Shown here: positions 36,823 to 45,969 of the stretch, piece by piece
Numbering within the stretch: the stretch's first letter is position 1
Layout of the letters: every line of letters starts with the position of its first letter
NCBI GenBank assembly: GCA_963691905.1
Contig: OY829894.1
Location: 1,116,001 to 1,180,000 of the forward strand
Length of the DNA stretch: 64,000 nt
Direction: 5' to 3'
DNA from: QGON01 sp963691905
Lineage (GTDB): Bacteria > Pseudomonadota > Gammaproteobacteria > Chromatiales > Chromatiaceae
Program-made: the position numbers and the translations under genes
Notes under the pieces: model-generated
What the model was told of the DNA's origin: nothing
Databases searched by the model: none
The model's input: the letters and a program-made list of their open reading frames with translations, nothing else

Positions 36823-37442
36823 CGAGCCAGCGCATCAAGGCCCCGCCGACCAAAAACACGCTCCTCAACCTGAAGCGGCAGCTACGCTTTCTGGATGAGG
36901 GGCATAGCCTGCTGGAGCGCAAACGTGAGCTGCTGACCCGACTGGTCTATTCACGCCTGAACGAATACAGAAAACTCCGTGCTCAGGCACACAGCGCTAT
37001 CAAACTGGCTTATCACTGGCTGAGTCTGGCGCAGCTTCGTATGGGTAATCGCGCGCTGCTCCAGGCTGCGTTGGGTATCGAACCGGTGCTGGATATGAAG
37101 ATCCTGCCGCGACGCAATCTCGGCGTGGAGTTCCCATCCGTCACCGCAAAACTGCGCCCACTGAAGCCCGTTGGTCTACTCGGCACCGATCCCAGTTTTG
37201 ACGAAACCCGGTTACATTTTGCGCAAACCGCACTATTGCTGGCCAAGCTGGGGGAGGCCGAGATGAGTCTGGGGCGTCTGATTTCCGAACAACGCAAGGC
37301 ACAAAAGCGGGTTAACGCCTTGAAATACAACATTATCCCGCGATACCAGAACACTATCCGCTTCATTGAAAACACCCTTGAGGAGGAGGAACGCAACACG
37401 CTCTTTCAGGTAAAGGTTCTCAGGGAACAGCAGCGCATCTGA
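36819..37442 (+). CDS. ntpD: V/A-type ATPase subunit D (central shaft)
   Basis: 207-residue rotor shaft made of two long antiparallel helices. The N-terminus TKNTLLNLKRQLRFLDEGHS and LLERKRELL are the D-subunit signature (normally L..LK..L..A..G..LLK.KR..L). The C-terminal helix QKRVNALKYNIIPRYQNTIR is also characteristic. It is the last gene of the ATPase operon; 119 bp without obvious terminator separate it from the next gene. Confidence 0.93.
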   Translation: MTSQRIKAPPTKNTLLNLKRQLRFLDEGHSLLERKRELLTRLVYSRLNEYRKLRAQAHSAIKLAYHWLSLAQLRMGNRALLQAALGIEPVLDMKILPRRNLGVEFPSVTAKLRPLKPVGLLGTDPSFDETRLHFAQTALLLAKLGEAEMSLGRLISEQRKAQKRVNALKYNIIPRYQNTIRFIENTLEEEERNTLFQVKVLREQQRI

Positions 37443-37561
37443 TTCCCCCAACCACCCTTCCGAACCGTCTGATAAACCGTTATCATTCGCCAGGATAACA
37501 ACCATACCCACGGACGATATCTTCAAGGCGAATCGACTGTTCCGAGCCGGATTCAAACCCG

Positions 37562-40042
37562 GTGACTCAGAGTACCCCATTCGATATGAGTAGTGACAAC
37601 ACAGACGTCCGCACCCGCAAGGCAGAACTGCTGCTTGCCTTTATGCAACAGGTTCCGGGACGGGTTGCCGCAATCCTGGAGAACTGGCATCGGCTGGTTC
37701 AGAGTGACTGGGATCCAAAGATTTTCGCTAAACTGCGCGAGCGCATCAGCACCATTGCGGAAGCCGCTGACAAGTTTGGAGTCAAGCAGATAGAAAACAG
37801 CGCCCAATCACTACAGGCGCATCTGTCACAACACACCGGGACAATGAAAAAACCGGTGCATGACGAAATCGTTACCCTTGACGGGTTGGTACACGCATTC
37901 AAGGACGCGGCCCTCGACTCATGCAAACAACTGCCTGCGAAACCACCGACGGAGAGAGAGCAACCTGCCGCCCCTGCATCTACCGAGGCTTGCAGGATCT
38001 ACCTCCTCGGCATCGATGACTCACAGATCCCAGGGCTAAGCAAACACCTGGAGGCCATGCAATACAAGATCGGCACGTTCGCCAACGCCACTGACCTGCT
38101 GGAAAAAGCAGCGGGTGGCACCTCTCAAACCTGCGCCCTCATCAGTCATATCCGCTGGTTACCTGAACTCTTTCCTGAATCCAGGCAGGGAGGGCTCTGG
38201 CGCGAAAAAGAGGGCAGCAACACCGGCATGCCTGTCGCATTCATCGCCGACTCCAGCGATCTGCAGACACGCTTGCAGGCGATGCGCACCAATGCCAGCG
38301 CTTTCTGGGCCAAACCGATCGATGCCTATACTGTTGCCCAGCGGATGGTTGAGCTGACGACACAGCAACGCCATGTCCCTTACCGTGTACTGGTCGTGGA
38401 GGATGATCCCGCTCAGGCCGTTTTCGCTACGTCCATCCTCAATAAAGCGGGATTTGAAACCCACTCGGTGACTGACCCTCTGCAGGTAATGGAGGTTCTA
38501 CACGATTTCAAACCAGATCTGATCCTCATGGACCTCTATATGCCCGGTGCCAGCGGAGCAGAGTTGACTGCGGTAATCCGTGAGCAAAATGAGTTCGTCG
38601 ATACCCCGATCGTTTTTCTTTCGGGAGAGCAGGATCTGGACAAGCAACTCAAGGCTCTCAGCTTCGGCGGCGAGGACTTTCTCTCCAAACCTATTGGACC
38701 GAAGCACCTGATCTCCACCGTGACAAACCGAATCCACCGGGCCAAGGAGGTTCACCACAGGCTCGGCATTCCCGACCGTCTGGATAAAGCCACTGGACTG
38801 TTTGCACGTCACTACCTGCTGGAACGGGTGGAGATGACACTCAGCACGGATACCCATGTCGCAGATGTTCCCGCAGTGCTCTACATCGAAATCGACAACC
38901 CTGAGAAGGCGCTGGACGTCGCCGGCATCGGCGGTATGGATGTCATACTTTCCGAGACCGGCAATATCATTTCCGGATTACTGCAACCCCAGGATGTGCT
39001 GGCCCGCTTTGGAGACAGCAGCCTCGGCCTGCTCGCCTGTCGGGACAAAAAAGAGGATATGGCCGAACTGGCTAAGCAACTCTGTGAAACTGTCGCGGAC
39101 AAAATCATTGAACTGGAACGCAACACGATCGGCATAACGGTCAGTGTCGGTATCTGTATTGTCGATGGAAGTAACCAGGATGCCAGCAGCATTGTTTCCA
39201 AAGGGCAATGGGCAAGCCGCATGGCCCACAAAGCCGGCGGCAACCAAACCTATCTCTACAACCCGCCAAAGGTTGAAAAGGGAGATGAGGAAGATAATCT
39301 ATGGCTGGCCAATCTGGTACAGGAGGGGATGCAGAAAAACCTCTTCCAGATCTATTTTCAGCCTATGGTGTCTCTGCAGGGTTCCGCCAATGCCCACTAT
39401 CAAACACTGCTGCGTCTGAAATCTCCAAACGGACAGCTGTTGGCTGCCGCCACATTCATCTCTGTTGCCGAAGAGCTGGGCGTCATCGGAAAGCTGGATC
39501 AATGGACCTCGATGCAGGCAATTTCGATTATCTCTGAAAACAGAGGGAAATCTCAGGAGGTGCGCCTTTTCGTCTCCCAGTCCTCCGCCCTGTTGAACGA
39601 TTTGGAGCGTATGTCCTGGCTGCAGGAACAACACAGGACCGGCCGTATTAAGGAGGATGAACTTACCTTTGAGTTCCGCCTCTCCGATATTATTCATCAC
39701 CTGAAATCGGCCAAAACCTGTTTCGAGACGCTGCAAAAAATGGGCATAGGCACCTTGTTGACCGGAGTTTCCAATACGCCTGACGACTTACGGACACTCA
39801 AACATCTGGCGCTTCGCTTCATCAAAATTGATCGTGCGCTGTTGAACCGGGACAACAGTGATCTGAAGGAGTTGATTGCTACTGCCCATAGTCTGGGCAT
39901 CAAGGTAATCGCACCTCAGGTGGAGGACCCCAGCAGCATCGCCAAACTCTGGAGTAGCGGCGCCGATTTCGTGCAGGGCAATTTCGTACAACGACCGGAA
40001 AACAACCTGATCTACGATTTCGACGAATCTGTGCTGCAATAG
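37562..40042 (+). CDS. REC protein with degenerate GGDEF and EAL domains (FimX-like)
   Basis: 826-residue signalling protein without membrane segments. Order: Hpt-like helical region (about 15-120), a degenerate receiver (about 140-260), an intact receiver (VLVVEDDPAQAVF; Asp324; Lys in FLSKPIG), GGDEF-like (about 415-570) and EAL-like (about 585-820). The GGDEF motif is RFGDSS, so cyclase activity is unlikely. The EAL motif is QTLLRL (from residue 614) and catalytic acids are missing, so it probably binds rather than cleaves c-di-GMP, as FimX does. GTG 37562 is the longest start; ATG at 37589 is an alternative and neither has a strong ribosome site. A link to pilus function is only by analogy. 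Confidence 0.82.
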   Translation: MTQSTPFDMSSDNTDVRTRKAELLLAFMQQVPGRVAAILENWHRLVQSDWDPKIFAKLRERISTIAEAADKFGVKQIENSAQSLQAHLSQHTGTMKKPVHDEIVTLDGLVHAFKDAALDSCKQLPAKPPTEREQPAAPASTEACRIYLLGIDDSQIPGLSKHLEAMQYKIGTFANATDLLEKAAGGTSQTCALISHIRWLPELFPESRQGGLWREKEGSNTGMPVAFIADSSDLQTRLQAMRTNASAFWAKPIDAYTVAQRMVELTTQQRHVPYRVLVVEDDPAQAVFATSILNKAGFETHSVTDPLQVMEVLHDFKPDLILMDLYMPGASGAELTAVIREQNEFVDTPIVFLSGEQDLDKQLKALSFGGEDFLSKPIGPKHLISTVTNRIHRAKEVHHRLGIPDRLDKATGLFARHYLLERVEMTLSTDTHVADVPAVLYIEIDNPEKALDVAGIGGMDVILSETGNIISGLLQPQDVLARFGDSSLGLLACRDKKEDMAELAKQLCETVADKIIELERNTIGITVSVGICIVDGSNQDASSIVSKGQWASRMAHKAGGNQTYLYNPPKVEKGDEEDNLWLANLVQEGMQKNLFQIYFQPMVSLQGSANAHYQTLLRLKSPNGQLLAAATFISVAEELGVIGKLDQWTSMQAISIISENRGKSQEVRLFVSQSSALLNDLERMSWLQEQHRTGRIKEDELTFEFRLSDIIHHLKSAKTCFETLQKMGIGTLLTGVSNTPDDLRTLKHLALRFIKIDRALLNRDNSDLKELIATAHSLGIKVIAPQVEDPSSIAKLWSSGADFVQGNFVQRPENNLIYDFDESVLQ

Positions 40043-40070
40043 ACTCGCACCTATACCTATCATGAGATTG

Positions 40071-40094
40071 CCGGTTCCGCTACGCTTGAACCGG
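40071..40094. repeat. REP-like palindrome copy B
   Basis: CCGGTTC and GAACCGG arms around CGCTACGCTT, followed by CCTACGC. It is identical in its core to the copy at 59248-59271. It lies between the FimX-like gene and the next small gene. Confidence 0.8.
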
Positions 40095-40141
40095 CCTACG
40101 CTTCAAACAACCACTATTTCAGTAGAGAAGCTGTTATCGAA

Positions 40142-40540
40142 ATGTTTATTGCAAATCCCAAAGCGATTTCACTGCTCTGCATACTGTTGTGCGGAATCAC
40201 GATCTGCAATCTCTCTGTGGCTCAGCCGACTTTTCCGCTCTACCCTCATCCCGACCGCTTTGTTATTAACGAAGGGGACGATGCGAAAACCTGCCTGGAT
40301 CTTGACAAAGAGATTGCCATGCTGGAGCGACGCACATACTCCTACAAACCGCTGTTCTATGAAGATCCCCTTCACGGCGGCGCCATCTGGGCCGGAACTC
40401 TCTACTTCCCCCCCGCCTATGGCTATCTCGCCTACTCTGGTGCAGCGGAATATACCGAGCACGCCCGTATTCTTGCAGCACGGCGCCGCATCGCGGTTTT
40501 ACGTCAGATCAAGGCCTACCGCCGCTGCTACGAAGATTAA
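40142..40540 (+). CDS. Small secreted hypothetical protein
   Basis: 132-residue protein with a signal peptide (SLLCILLCGITICNLSVA, cleavage after about residue 27). The mature part has a helical charged region (CLDLDKEIAMLERRTYSYKP) and a C-terminal basic segment (AARRRIAVLRQIKAYRRC). A Cys near each end could form a disulphide. It is not recognised as a named family. The stop TAA shares its last A with the ABC exporter ATG, so the two are translationally coupled and may work together. Confidence 0.75.
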   Translation: MFIANPKAISLLCILLCGITICNLSVAQPTFPLYPHPDRFVINEGDDAKTCLDLDKEIAMLERRTYSYKPLFYEDPLHGGAIWAGTLYFPPAYGYLAYSGAAEYTEHARILAARRRIAVLRQIKAYRRCYED

Positions 40541-42348
40541 TGGCTAACAACAGTGCTCAAACGGCAGTACGCAACCGGGACTACTCCTGGAATGAACTGA
40601 CCGGCATGATCCTGCAGCACCGGCAGGAACTGATTGCTGCAAACATCATTGCCATCTTCGGTGCCATTGCTGCGGTACCTGTCCCTCTGTTGATCCCACT
40701 GCTCGTGGACGAGGTGCTGCTCAATCAGCCGGGACGTGCTATAGCCATTATCGACAGCCTCTTCCCTGCGAGTTGGCAGGGACCGACGCTCTATATTCTC
40801 GCAGTGTTGGGTCTTACCCTGATACTGCGCCTGATCACCCTGGTCCTCGGTGTCTGGCAAACCCGCCAGTTCACCTGCATCGCCAAAGATGTCATCTTTC
40901 AAATCCGACGGGACCTGCTGCAACGTCTTGAGCACATCTCCATGTCCGCCTATGAGACCCTCGGCAGCGGCACGGTGGCATCCCACCTGGTAACCGACCT
41001 GGCTGCTGTGGACAATTTTGTCAGCACGACCACCAGCAAATTTCTTGTGGCTGTGCTCACCATTACCGGCACCGCCCTGGTGCTACTCTGGATAAACTGG
41101 CCACTTGCCCTGTTCATCCTCCTGCTGAACCCAATTGTCATCTATTTCACAACGGTTTTCGGCCGGCGGGTAAAGCACCTGAAAAAAGAGGAGAACTCCG
41201 CCTTCCAACTGTTTCAGGAGTCTCTGGAAGAGACCCTCGATGCGATCCAGCAGATCCGCGCCAGCAATCGGGAACGGCACTACATTCAGCGCATCATCGA
41301 CAAGGCAGAGAGTATTCGCCACCACTCTGCTGCCTTCACCTGGAAGAGTGACGCTGCGGGACGGCTCTCCTTTGTCATCTTTCTTTTCGGCTTCGATATT
41401 TTCCGCGCAGTGAGCATGTTCATGGTGCTCTATTCCGACCTCACGATTGGCGAGATGCTGGCTGTCTTTGCCTACCTCTGGTTCATGATGGGGCCGGTGC
41501 AGGAGGTACTGAACGTTCAGTACGCCTACCAGAGTGCACAGGCGGCGCTGAGCCGGATCAATCAAATGATGCGGGTCGACCTGGAACCCGTTTTTCCCCA
41601 TCAGGAAAACCCGTTCAAAGGCAAAACAACCGTCTCCGTCGGACTGAAAAACATCCATTTTGCCTATGGCGAGGGGCCTTCCGTGCTCAACGATATTTCA
41701 TTGCAAATATCCGCCGGAGAAAAAGTGGCACTGGTGGGTGCGAGCGGCGGAGGAAAAACCACCCTGGTGCAGATTCTGCTCGGACTCTACCCTCCCGCGT
41801 CGGGACAGGTACTGTTCGATGACGTACCGGTCAACCGAATCGGCATGGACGTGGTAAGAGATCATGTGGCAACCGTGCTGCAACACCCTGCGTTGCTAAA
41901 CGACAGCGTACGGGTCAATCTCACACTTGGCCGCGATGTGCCTGAAGCAGAACTCTGGCAGGCGCTAAAAATCGCTCAGCTCGACGCAACAATAGAGAGA
42001 ATGGATCAGGGACTGGAGACACTCATCGGCCGTTTCGGTGTGCGTCTCTCCGGCGGCCAGCGGCAACGGCTGGCAATTGCCCGGATGGTTCTGACCAATC
42101 CCTGCGTGGTTATTCTTGATGAAGCCACCTCCGCCCTTGACACCACCACCGAGGGAAACCTCCACTCGGCGTTGCAGCATTTTTTGGCTGGCCGCACCAC
42201 TATCATCATCGCCCATCGATTGAGCGCAGTGAAACAGGCCGACAGGGTTCTGGTATTCGAAGACGGCAGGATTGTGGAGCAGGGAAGACATGAGGAGCTG
42301 ATCGCAAACAATGGCCTCTACTCCTCTCTGTACGGCCGCCAGCAGTAA
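40540..42348 (+). CDS. ABC exporter, fused permease and ATPase
   Basis: 602-residue half-transporter: six predicted helices (about 25-320), then the nucleotide-binding domain (about 365-600). Walker A GASGGGKTT spans 400-408 (Lys406), the signature is LSGGQRQRLAIA, Walker B is CVVILDEATSALD, and the H-loop His is in IIIAHRLS. This is the MsbA/lipid-type or peptide exporter architecture and probably works as a homodimer. The start shares one base with the preceding small secreted protein. The substrate is unknown. Confidence 0.93.
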   Translation: MANNSAQTAVRNRDYSWNELTGMILQHRQELIAANIIAIFGAIAAVPVPLLIPLLVDEVLLNQPGRAIAIIDSLFPASWQGPTLYILAVLGLTLILRLITLVLGVWQTRQFTCIAKDVIFQIRRDLLQRLEHISMSAYETLGSGTVASHLVTDLAAVDNFVSTTTSKFLVAVLTITGTALVLLWINWPLALFILLLNPIVIYFTTVFGRRVKHLKKEENSAFQLFQESLEETLDAIQQIRASNRERHYIQRIIDKAESIRHHSAAFTWKSDAAGRLSFVIFLFGFDIFRAVSMFMVLYSDLTIGEMLAVFAYLWFMMGPVQEVLNVQYAYQSAQAALSRINQMMRVDLEPVFPHQENPFKGKTTVSVGLKNIHFAYGEGPSVLNDISLQISAGEKVALVGASGGGKTTLVQILLGLYPPASGQVLFDDVPVNRIGMDVVRDHVATVLQHPALLNDSVRVNLTLGRDVPEAELWQALKIAQLDATIERMDQGLETLIGRFGVRLSGGQRQRLAIARMVLTNPCVVILDEATSALDTTTEGNLHSALQHFLAGRTTIIIAHRLSAVKQADRVLVFEDGRIVEQGRHEELIANNGLYSSLYGRQQ

Positions 42349-42437
42349 ATCCATATCTGATTACCCCTGTTACTCAGCTGCTATTGGGATAGAGAAAAAA
42401 CTTGTCCGCTAACAAAGCTAAAAACACAAATGCGTTG

Positions 42438-42466
42438 TTTTCGCATGAAAACCCGATTGCTATAAT
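42438..42466 (+). promoter_or_regulatory. Putative sigma-70 promoter with extended -10
   Basis: A perfect TATAAT (42461-42466) is preceded by TGC, giving an extended -10 (TGnTATAAT). A weak -35 TTTTCG (42438-42443) lies 17 bp upstream. The promoter ends 36 bp before the DUF2782 start and is the clearest housekeeping promoter in the window. Confidence 0.65.
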
Positions 42467-42502
42467 CACCCGGGACCAGCCACGGACGAGATAAGAGCGA
42501 TA

Positions 42503-42865
42503 ATGTTCAACCAAGCACTCTCTTCACAAGCAAACTGCGCATCTGCGATTCCGACTTTAACGGGATTGTGGCCGATTTTAATTGTTCTCTGTTGCAGTTC
42601 ATTGGTGTTCGCAAACGACCCCCTGCCCCGAGCATCGGAACTGGATCTCTCCGTATCCGACATGGAGCCGGCCGTCACATTGGAGCAACACCACAACCGC
42701 ACGGTGGAGGAGTATCGCGTCAACAATAATCTCTATATGATCAAAGTGACCCCGAATATCGGCCCCTCATATTATATGGTTGATCCGGACGGCAGCGGCG
42801 AAATGGAGATGAAGCGCGGCCCAGCCGATGTCAACGTGCCTAAATGGACACTTTTCAGTTGGTAA
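42503..42865 (+). CDS. DUF2782 family protein
   Basis: 120-residue protein with an N-terminal hydrophobic export segment (LWPILIVLCCSSLVFA, about residues 22-37). The DUF2782 core follows: VEEYRVNNNLYMIKVTPNIG and YYMVDPDGSGEM. The family is restricted largely to Gammaproteobacteria, usually near polA, and its function is unknown. The N-terminal 20 residues before the hydrophobic segment are long for a signal peptide; an inner start is possible. A good promoter lies directly upstream. Confidence 0.85.
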   Translation: MFNQALSSQANCASAIPTLTGLWPILIVLCCSSLVFANDPLPRASELDLSVSDMEPAVTLEQHHNRTVEEYRVNNNLYMIKVTPNIGPSYYMVDPDGSGEMEMKRGPADVNVPKWTLFSW

Positions 42866-42916
42866 CTCAGCGCAAACCAATAAAACGGCACATGAGCCAA
42901 TCAAAACGAGAACACC

Positions 42917-43942
42917 ATGAACAGTAATAGAATCATGCGATGGATACTGACCGGACTCCTGTTGGCAGCAGTCAGCACAACCGCACTTGCGAGCACGCTC
43001 GAAACCGTCAAAAAACACGGAACACTACGCTGCGGTGTCAACACGGGCTTGCCTGGATTTGCTCTGAAGAATAGTTCAGGTCGCTGGGAAGGCATGGACG
43101 CCGATTTCTGTCGAGCAGTGGCAGCTGCAGTCTTCGGCAATGCAGAAAAAGTTGAATTCATTCCCCACACAACCCAAACACGTCTGCAGGCATTGCAGAA
43201 CGGCAGCATCGATCTACTGGCGCACAACGTCACCTGGACCATGAGCCGTGATCTCGGCACGGGTCTCGACTTTGCCGGTATCTACTATTTTGACGGCCAG
43301 GGTTTCATGGTACGCAAGGATATGAAGGTACGCAGCGCCCTCGCCCTGGATGGAAGCAGCATCTGCGTCATCGGCGGCACCACAAGTGAAGCCAACGTAA
43401 AAGAGTATTTCATCAGGCATCAGATGAAACTTCGCCTGGTGAACTCAGATACCTCACTGAGTGCACTGAAGGATTTTGAGCAAGGCAAATGCAACGTCCT
43501 CACCAGCGATCTGTCACAGCTCTACGCCCTGCGCACCAGCACAAAAACACCCGGCGATTATAAGGTGTTGCCGGAACCCATCTCCAAGGAGCCCCTCGGC
43601 CCGGTGGTGCGTGAAGGTGACGATAACTGGCGCGACATCGTCCAATGGACGCTATTTACCCTGATCAACGCCGAAGAGACGGGGGTCAGCTCCCACAACA
43701 TCGACCGCGTTCTGGAGAACGCGCATACCCCCGAGGTTCTGCGTCTGCTGGGCAAGACGGGCGCTTCAGGCAAATCTCTAGGTCTGAAAAATGATTGGTC
43801 CTATCAAATCATCAGCAAGGTCGGTAATTACGGCGAGATTTTCGAGCGCAATCTGGGAAAAAACACTCCACTCAAAATGAAACGTGGATTCAATTCAACC
43901 TGGCAAAATGGCGGACTGCTCTACGCGCCTCCAGCGCGGTAA
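42917..43942 (+). CDS. Amino-acid ABC transporter substrate-binding protein
   Basis: 341-residue periplasmic binding protein. The signal peptide is WILTGLLLAAVSTTALA; the mature fold begins ETVKKHGTLRCGVNTGLPGF and GMDADFCRAVAAAVFG, typical of family 3 solute-binding proteins of the general L-amino acid (AapJ/BztA) type. Further matches are LLAHNVTWTMSRD and DFAGIYYFDGQGFMV. The permease and ATPase genes of such a system are absent on both sides, so the protein is an orphan here. riboflavin synthase follows after 5 bp. Confidence 0.9.
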   Translation: MNSNRIMRWILTGLLLAAVSTTALASTLETVKKHGTLRCGVNTGLPGFALKNSSGRWEGMDADFCRAVAAAVFGNAEKVEFIPHTTQTRLQALQNGSIDLLAHNVTWTMSRDLGTGLDFAGIYYFDGQGFMVRKDMKVRSALALDGSSICVIGGTTSEANVKEYFIRHQMKLRLVNSDTSLSALKDFEQGKCNVLTSDLSQLYALRTSTKTPGDYKVLPEPISKEPLGPVVREGDDNWRDIVQWTLFTLINAEETGVSSHNIDRVLENAHTPEVLRLLGKTGASGKSLGLKNDWSYQIISKVGNYGEIFERNLGKNTPLKMKRGFNSTWQNGGLLYAPPAR

Positions 43943-43947
43943 TTACA

Positions 43948-44604
43948 ATGTTCACGGGTATCGTTCAGGGGACAGCAGAGGTCGTCGAGATCATCGAAAA
44001 AAGTGACTTCCGCACCCACAAAGTACGTCTGCCAGACAAGCTTCTGGATGGACTGGAACCCGGCGCCTCCGTGGCTCATAACGGTTGCTGTCTGACGGTT
44101 ACCGGAATCGAGGATGATCGGGTCAGCTTTGACCTGATGCAGGAGACCCTGCGGGTTACCAATCTTGGCGAGGTGAATGCGGGCGACCGGGTAAATGTGG
44201 AACGGGCCGCCCGCTTCGGGGATGAGATCGGCGGCCATCAGATGTCTGGCCATATTCTCTGCACAGCGGCTGTGGTCAATGTGGTCGCAACCAAAAACAA
44301 TCATCAGATTCGTTTCAGACTGCCTGATGAGTGGGAGAAATACCTCTTTACCAAAGGATACATCGGCATCGACGGTATCAGTTTGACCATCGGTGAGGTA
44401 TCCGGCAACGAATTCGAGGTCAACCTGATCCCCGAAACCCTGGCTCGCACCAACATCGGCAGTCGCAAACCCGGGGACAGGATCAACATCGAGGCCGACC
44501 CGCAAACCCAAGCTATCGTTGATACAGTGGAGCGGGTTTTGGCAAAGACGCCTAACCCGGTTGATTTTGGGGAAGCAGATTCCGGGAAGAGAAAACGATT
44601 GTAA
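43948..44604 (+). CDS. ribE: Riboflavin synthase, alpha chain
   Basis: Dismutates 6,7-dimethyl-8-ribityllumazine to riboflavin. The 218-residue protein has the family start MFTGIVQGTAEVVEI and two lumazine-binding barrels. The first contains VAHNGCCLTVTGI, the second GYIGIDGISLTIGEV and FEVNLIPETLARTNIG. Length is near the usual 200-215. Other rib genes are not adjacent, and the binding-protein gene lies only 5 bp upstream, an unusual pairing. Confidence 0.96.
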   Translation: MFTGIVQGTAEVVEIIEKSDFRTHKVRLPDKLLDGLEPGASVAHNGCCLTVTGIEDDRVSFDLMQETLRVTNLGEVNAGDRVNVERAARFGDEIGGHQMSGHILCTAAVVNVVATKNNHQIRFRLPDEWEKYLFTKGYIGIDGISLTIGEVSGNEFEVNLIPETLARTNIGSRKPGDRINIEADPQTQAIVDTVERVLAKTPNPVDFGEADSGKRKRL

Positions 44605-44766
44605 AATCACGCGCAAATAATCGTCAAGAGTACCGCTCCCGCCTCACTTGGCCCTGTTCATTCATCGAATTGTGACGCAAAATATTGCCGATCTTAAACA
44701 AACAAAGTCTCGGCTATTCTCCGCGCTCCAAGTCGTCTTTGCCTTCGATTCCAGATAAGTACTTTG

Positions 44767-45969
44767 ATGCAGGCACGTGAAACAACCATAGAGGCTCCAC
44801 CCGTTCGCATCGCAGCTTTGGGCATCGATGAACGCATAAGGAACAGCCTGCGCCTGTTTTTCCATGATTCCTGCAAAGATCGTTTCCAACTGGTGGAAGA
44901 GGAGACGGCGGACGCGGTCATCATCGATCTCGACCATAGAAAAGGGGTAAGACTGGCACGGGAGCAGCGACAGCTTCACCCCACCACACCGGTCATAGTG
45001 ATCTCCCGGGATCCGCGGGAGACAGGCAGCCTCATCAGCCTGCTCAAACCTCTGAAAAAACGCAGTCTCGCAAAAGCACTGTTACGGGCTGAAGCTCAGG
45101 CGAAAGAGCCGCAGAATCTCTCATCAACCCTGCCCAGCCTGCAAATTGCGACAGCGCCTGCCACGCCTGCAGAAGAGAGTGGTGACGATGTCGTCATGGA
45201 GGGTGTCCCCTCCAACAGCGCAGGCTATCAGATCGCCCGCCACCTTGCGGAAAAGGATATCCAGGCATTTCTGGGGTCAACCCCGGACATCGATACGAAG
45301 AGTGCCCAACAGCAGGCCAATATCCGCTACGACCCGGATAGTTTTTTCCAGGGAAAACTACGCCAAATCACTGCCATGATGAAACAAAAAGGGCAGGCGG
45401 TACGACTGCAGTTTTCCGATGAAGCCTTCATTATCCTCTACCCCGACGAGGAGATTGCGCAGATCAATATGAGCGAATCCAGGTTAGGGGCTCTCTCCGC
45501 TGTCCCCATATCACCGGGTGGTCTCTCATTCTCTTTTTGCGATGATCTCTTCTCACCGGATGATGTAGCTGCAGATTCACTCATGCGCCTCGATGCTCTT
45601 TTGTGGAAAACCGCACTTTGGGCCTCGCGGGGCCGTATCCCCTACGAAACCGATCTCCATAGAGCGGTTGCCCTGGATCGCTGGCCAAATCTGACGCGTC
45701 TGTTGTTACTGCCCAACACCCTTGAGATTGCCGCACTCTGGGCGGAACAACCCCACTCGCTCATCGAAACGGCCGCAAAACTAAAAATCCCGCAGCGCTA
45801 TGTTTTCGGCTTCTACAGCGCAGTTTTTGCCTTGGGGCTGGCAAATACAGGAGAGACGTTGAAGACTCTCGACTATATCCCGATTGCTGCCGATACTGGG
45901 GAAAAACAGCCGGCCTCTGCCAGTTGGCTCAGCAACTGGATACCCTTTTTCCGCAGTAAAAACGGATGA
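44767..45969 (+). CDS. Receiver-like protein coupled to a small GTPase
   Basis: 400-residue protein. Residues about 13-115 resemble a response-regulator receiver fold (VRIAALGIDERIRNSLRLFF, then ADAVIIDLDH with Asp at the phospho-acceptor position, and LLKPLKK in the switch-Lys region). A linker follows, then a globular domain (about 190-310) and a C-terminal helical region with SLIETAAKLKIPQRYVF, possibly winged-helix. The specific family is not recognised. ATG at 44767 is preferred to TTG at 44764. The stop overlaps the GTPase start by 4 bp, so the two products are almost certainly partners, perhaps sensor or adaptor and switch. Confidence 0.68.
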   Translation: MQARETTIEAPPVRIAALGIDERIRNSLRLFFHDSCKDRFQLVEEETADAVIIDLDHRKGVRLAREQRQLHPTTPVIVISRDPRETGSLISLLKPLKKRSLAKALLRAEAQAKEPQNLSSTLPSLQIATAPATPAEESGDDVVMEGVPSNSAGYQIARHLAEKDIQAFLGSTPDIDTKSAQQQANIRYDPDSFFQGKLRQITAMMKQKGQAVRLQFSDEAFIILYPDEEIAQINMSESRLGALSAVPISPGGLSFSFCDDLFSPDDVAADSLMRLDALLWKTALWASRGRIPYETDLHRAVALDRWPNLTRLLLLPNTLEIAALWAEQPHSLIETAAKLKIPQRYVFGFYSAVFALGLANTGETLKTLDYIPIAADTGEKQPASASWLSNWIPFFRSKNG

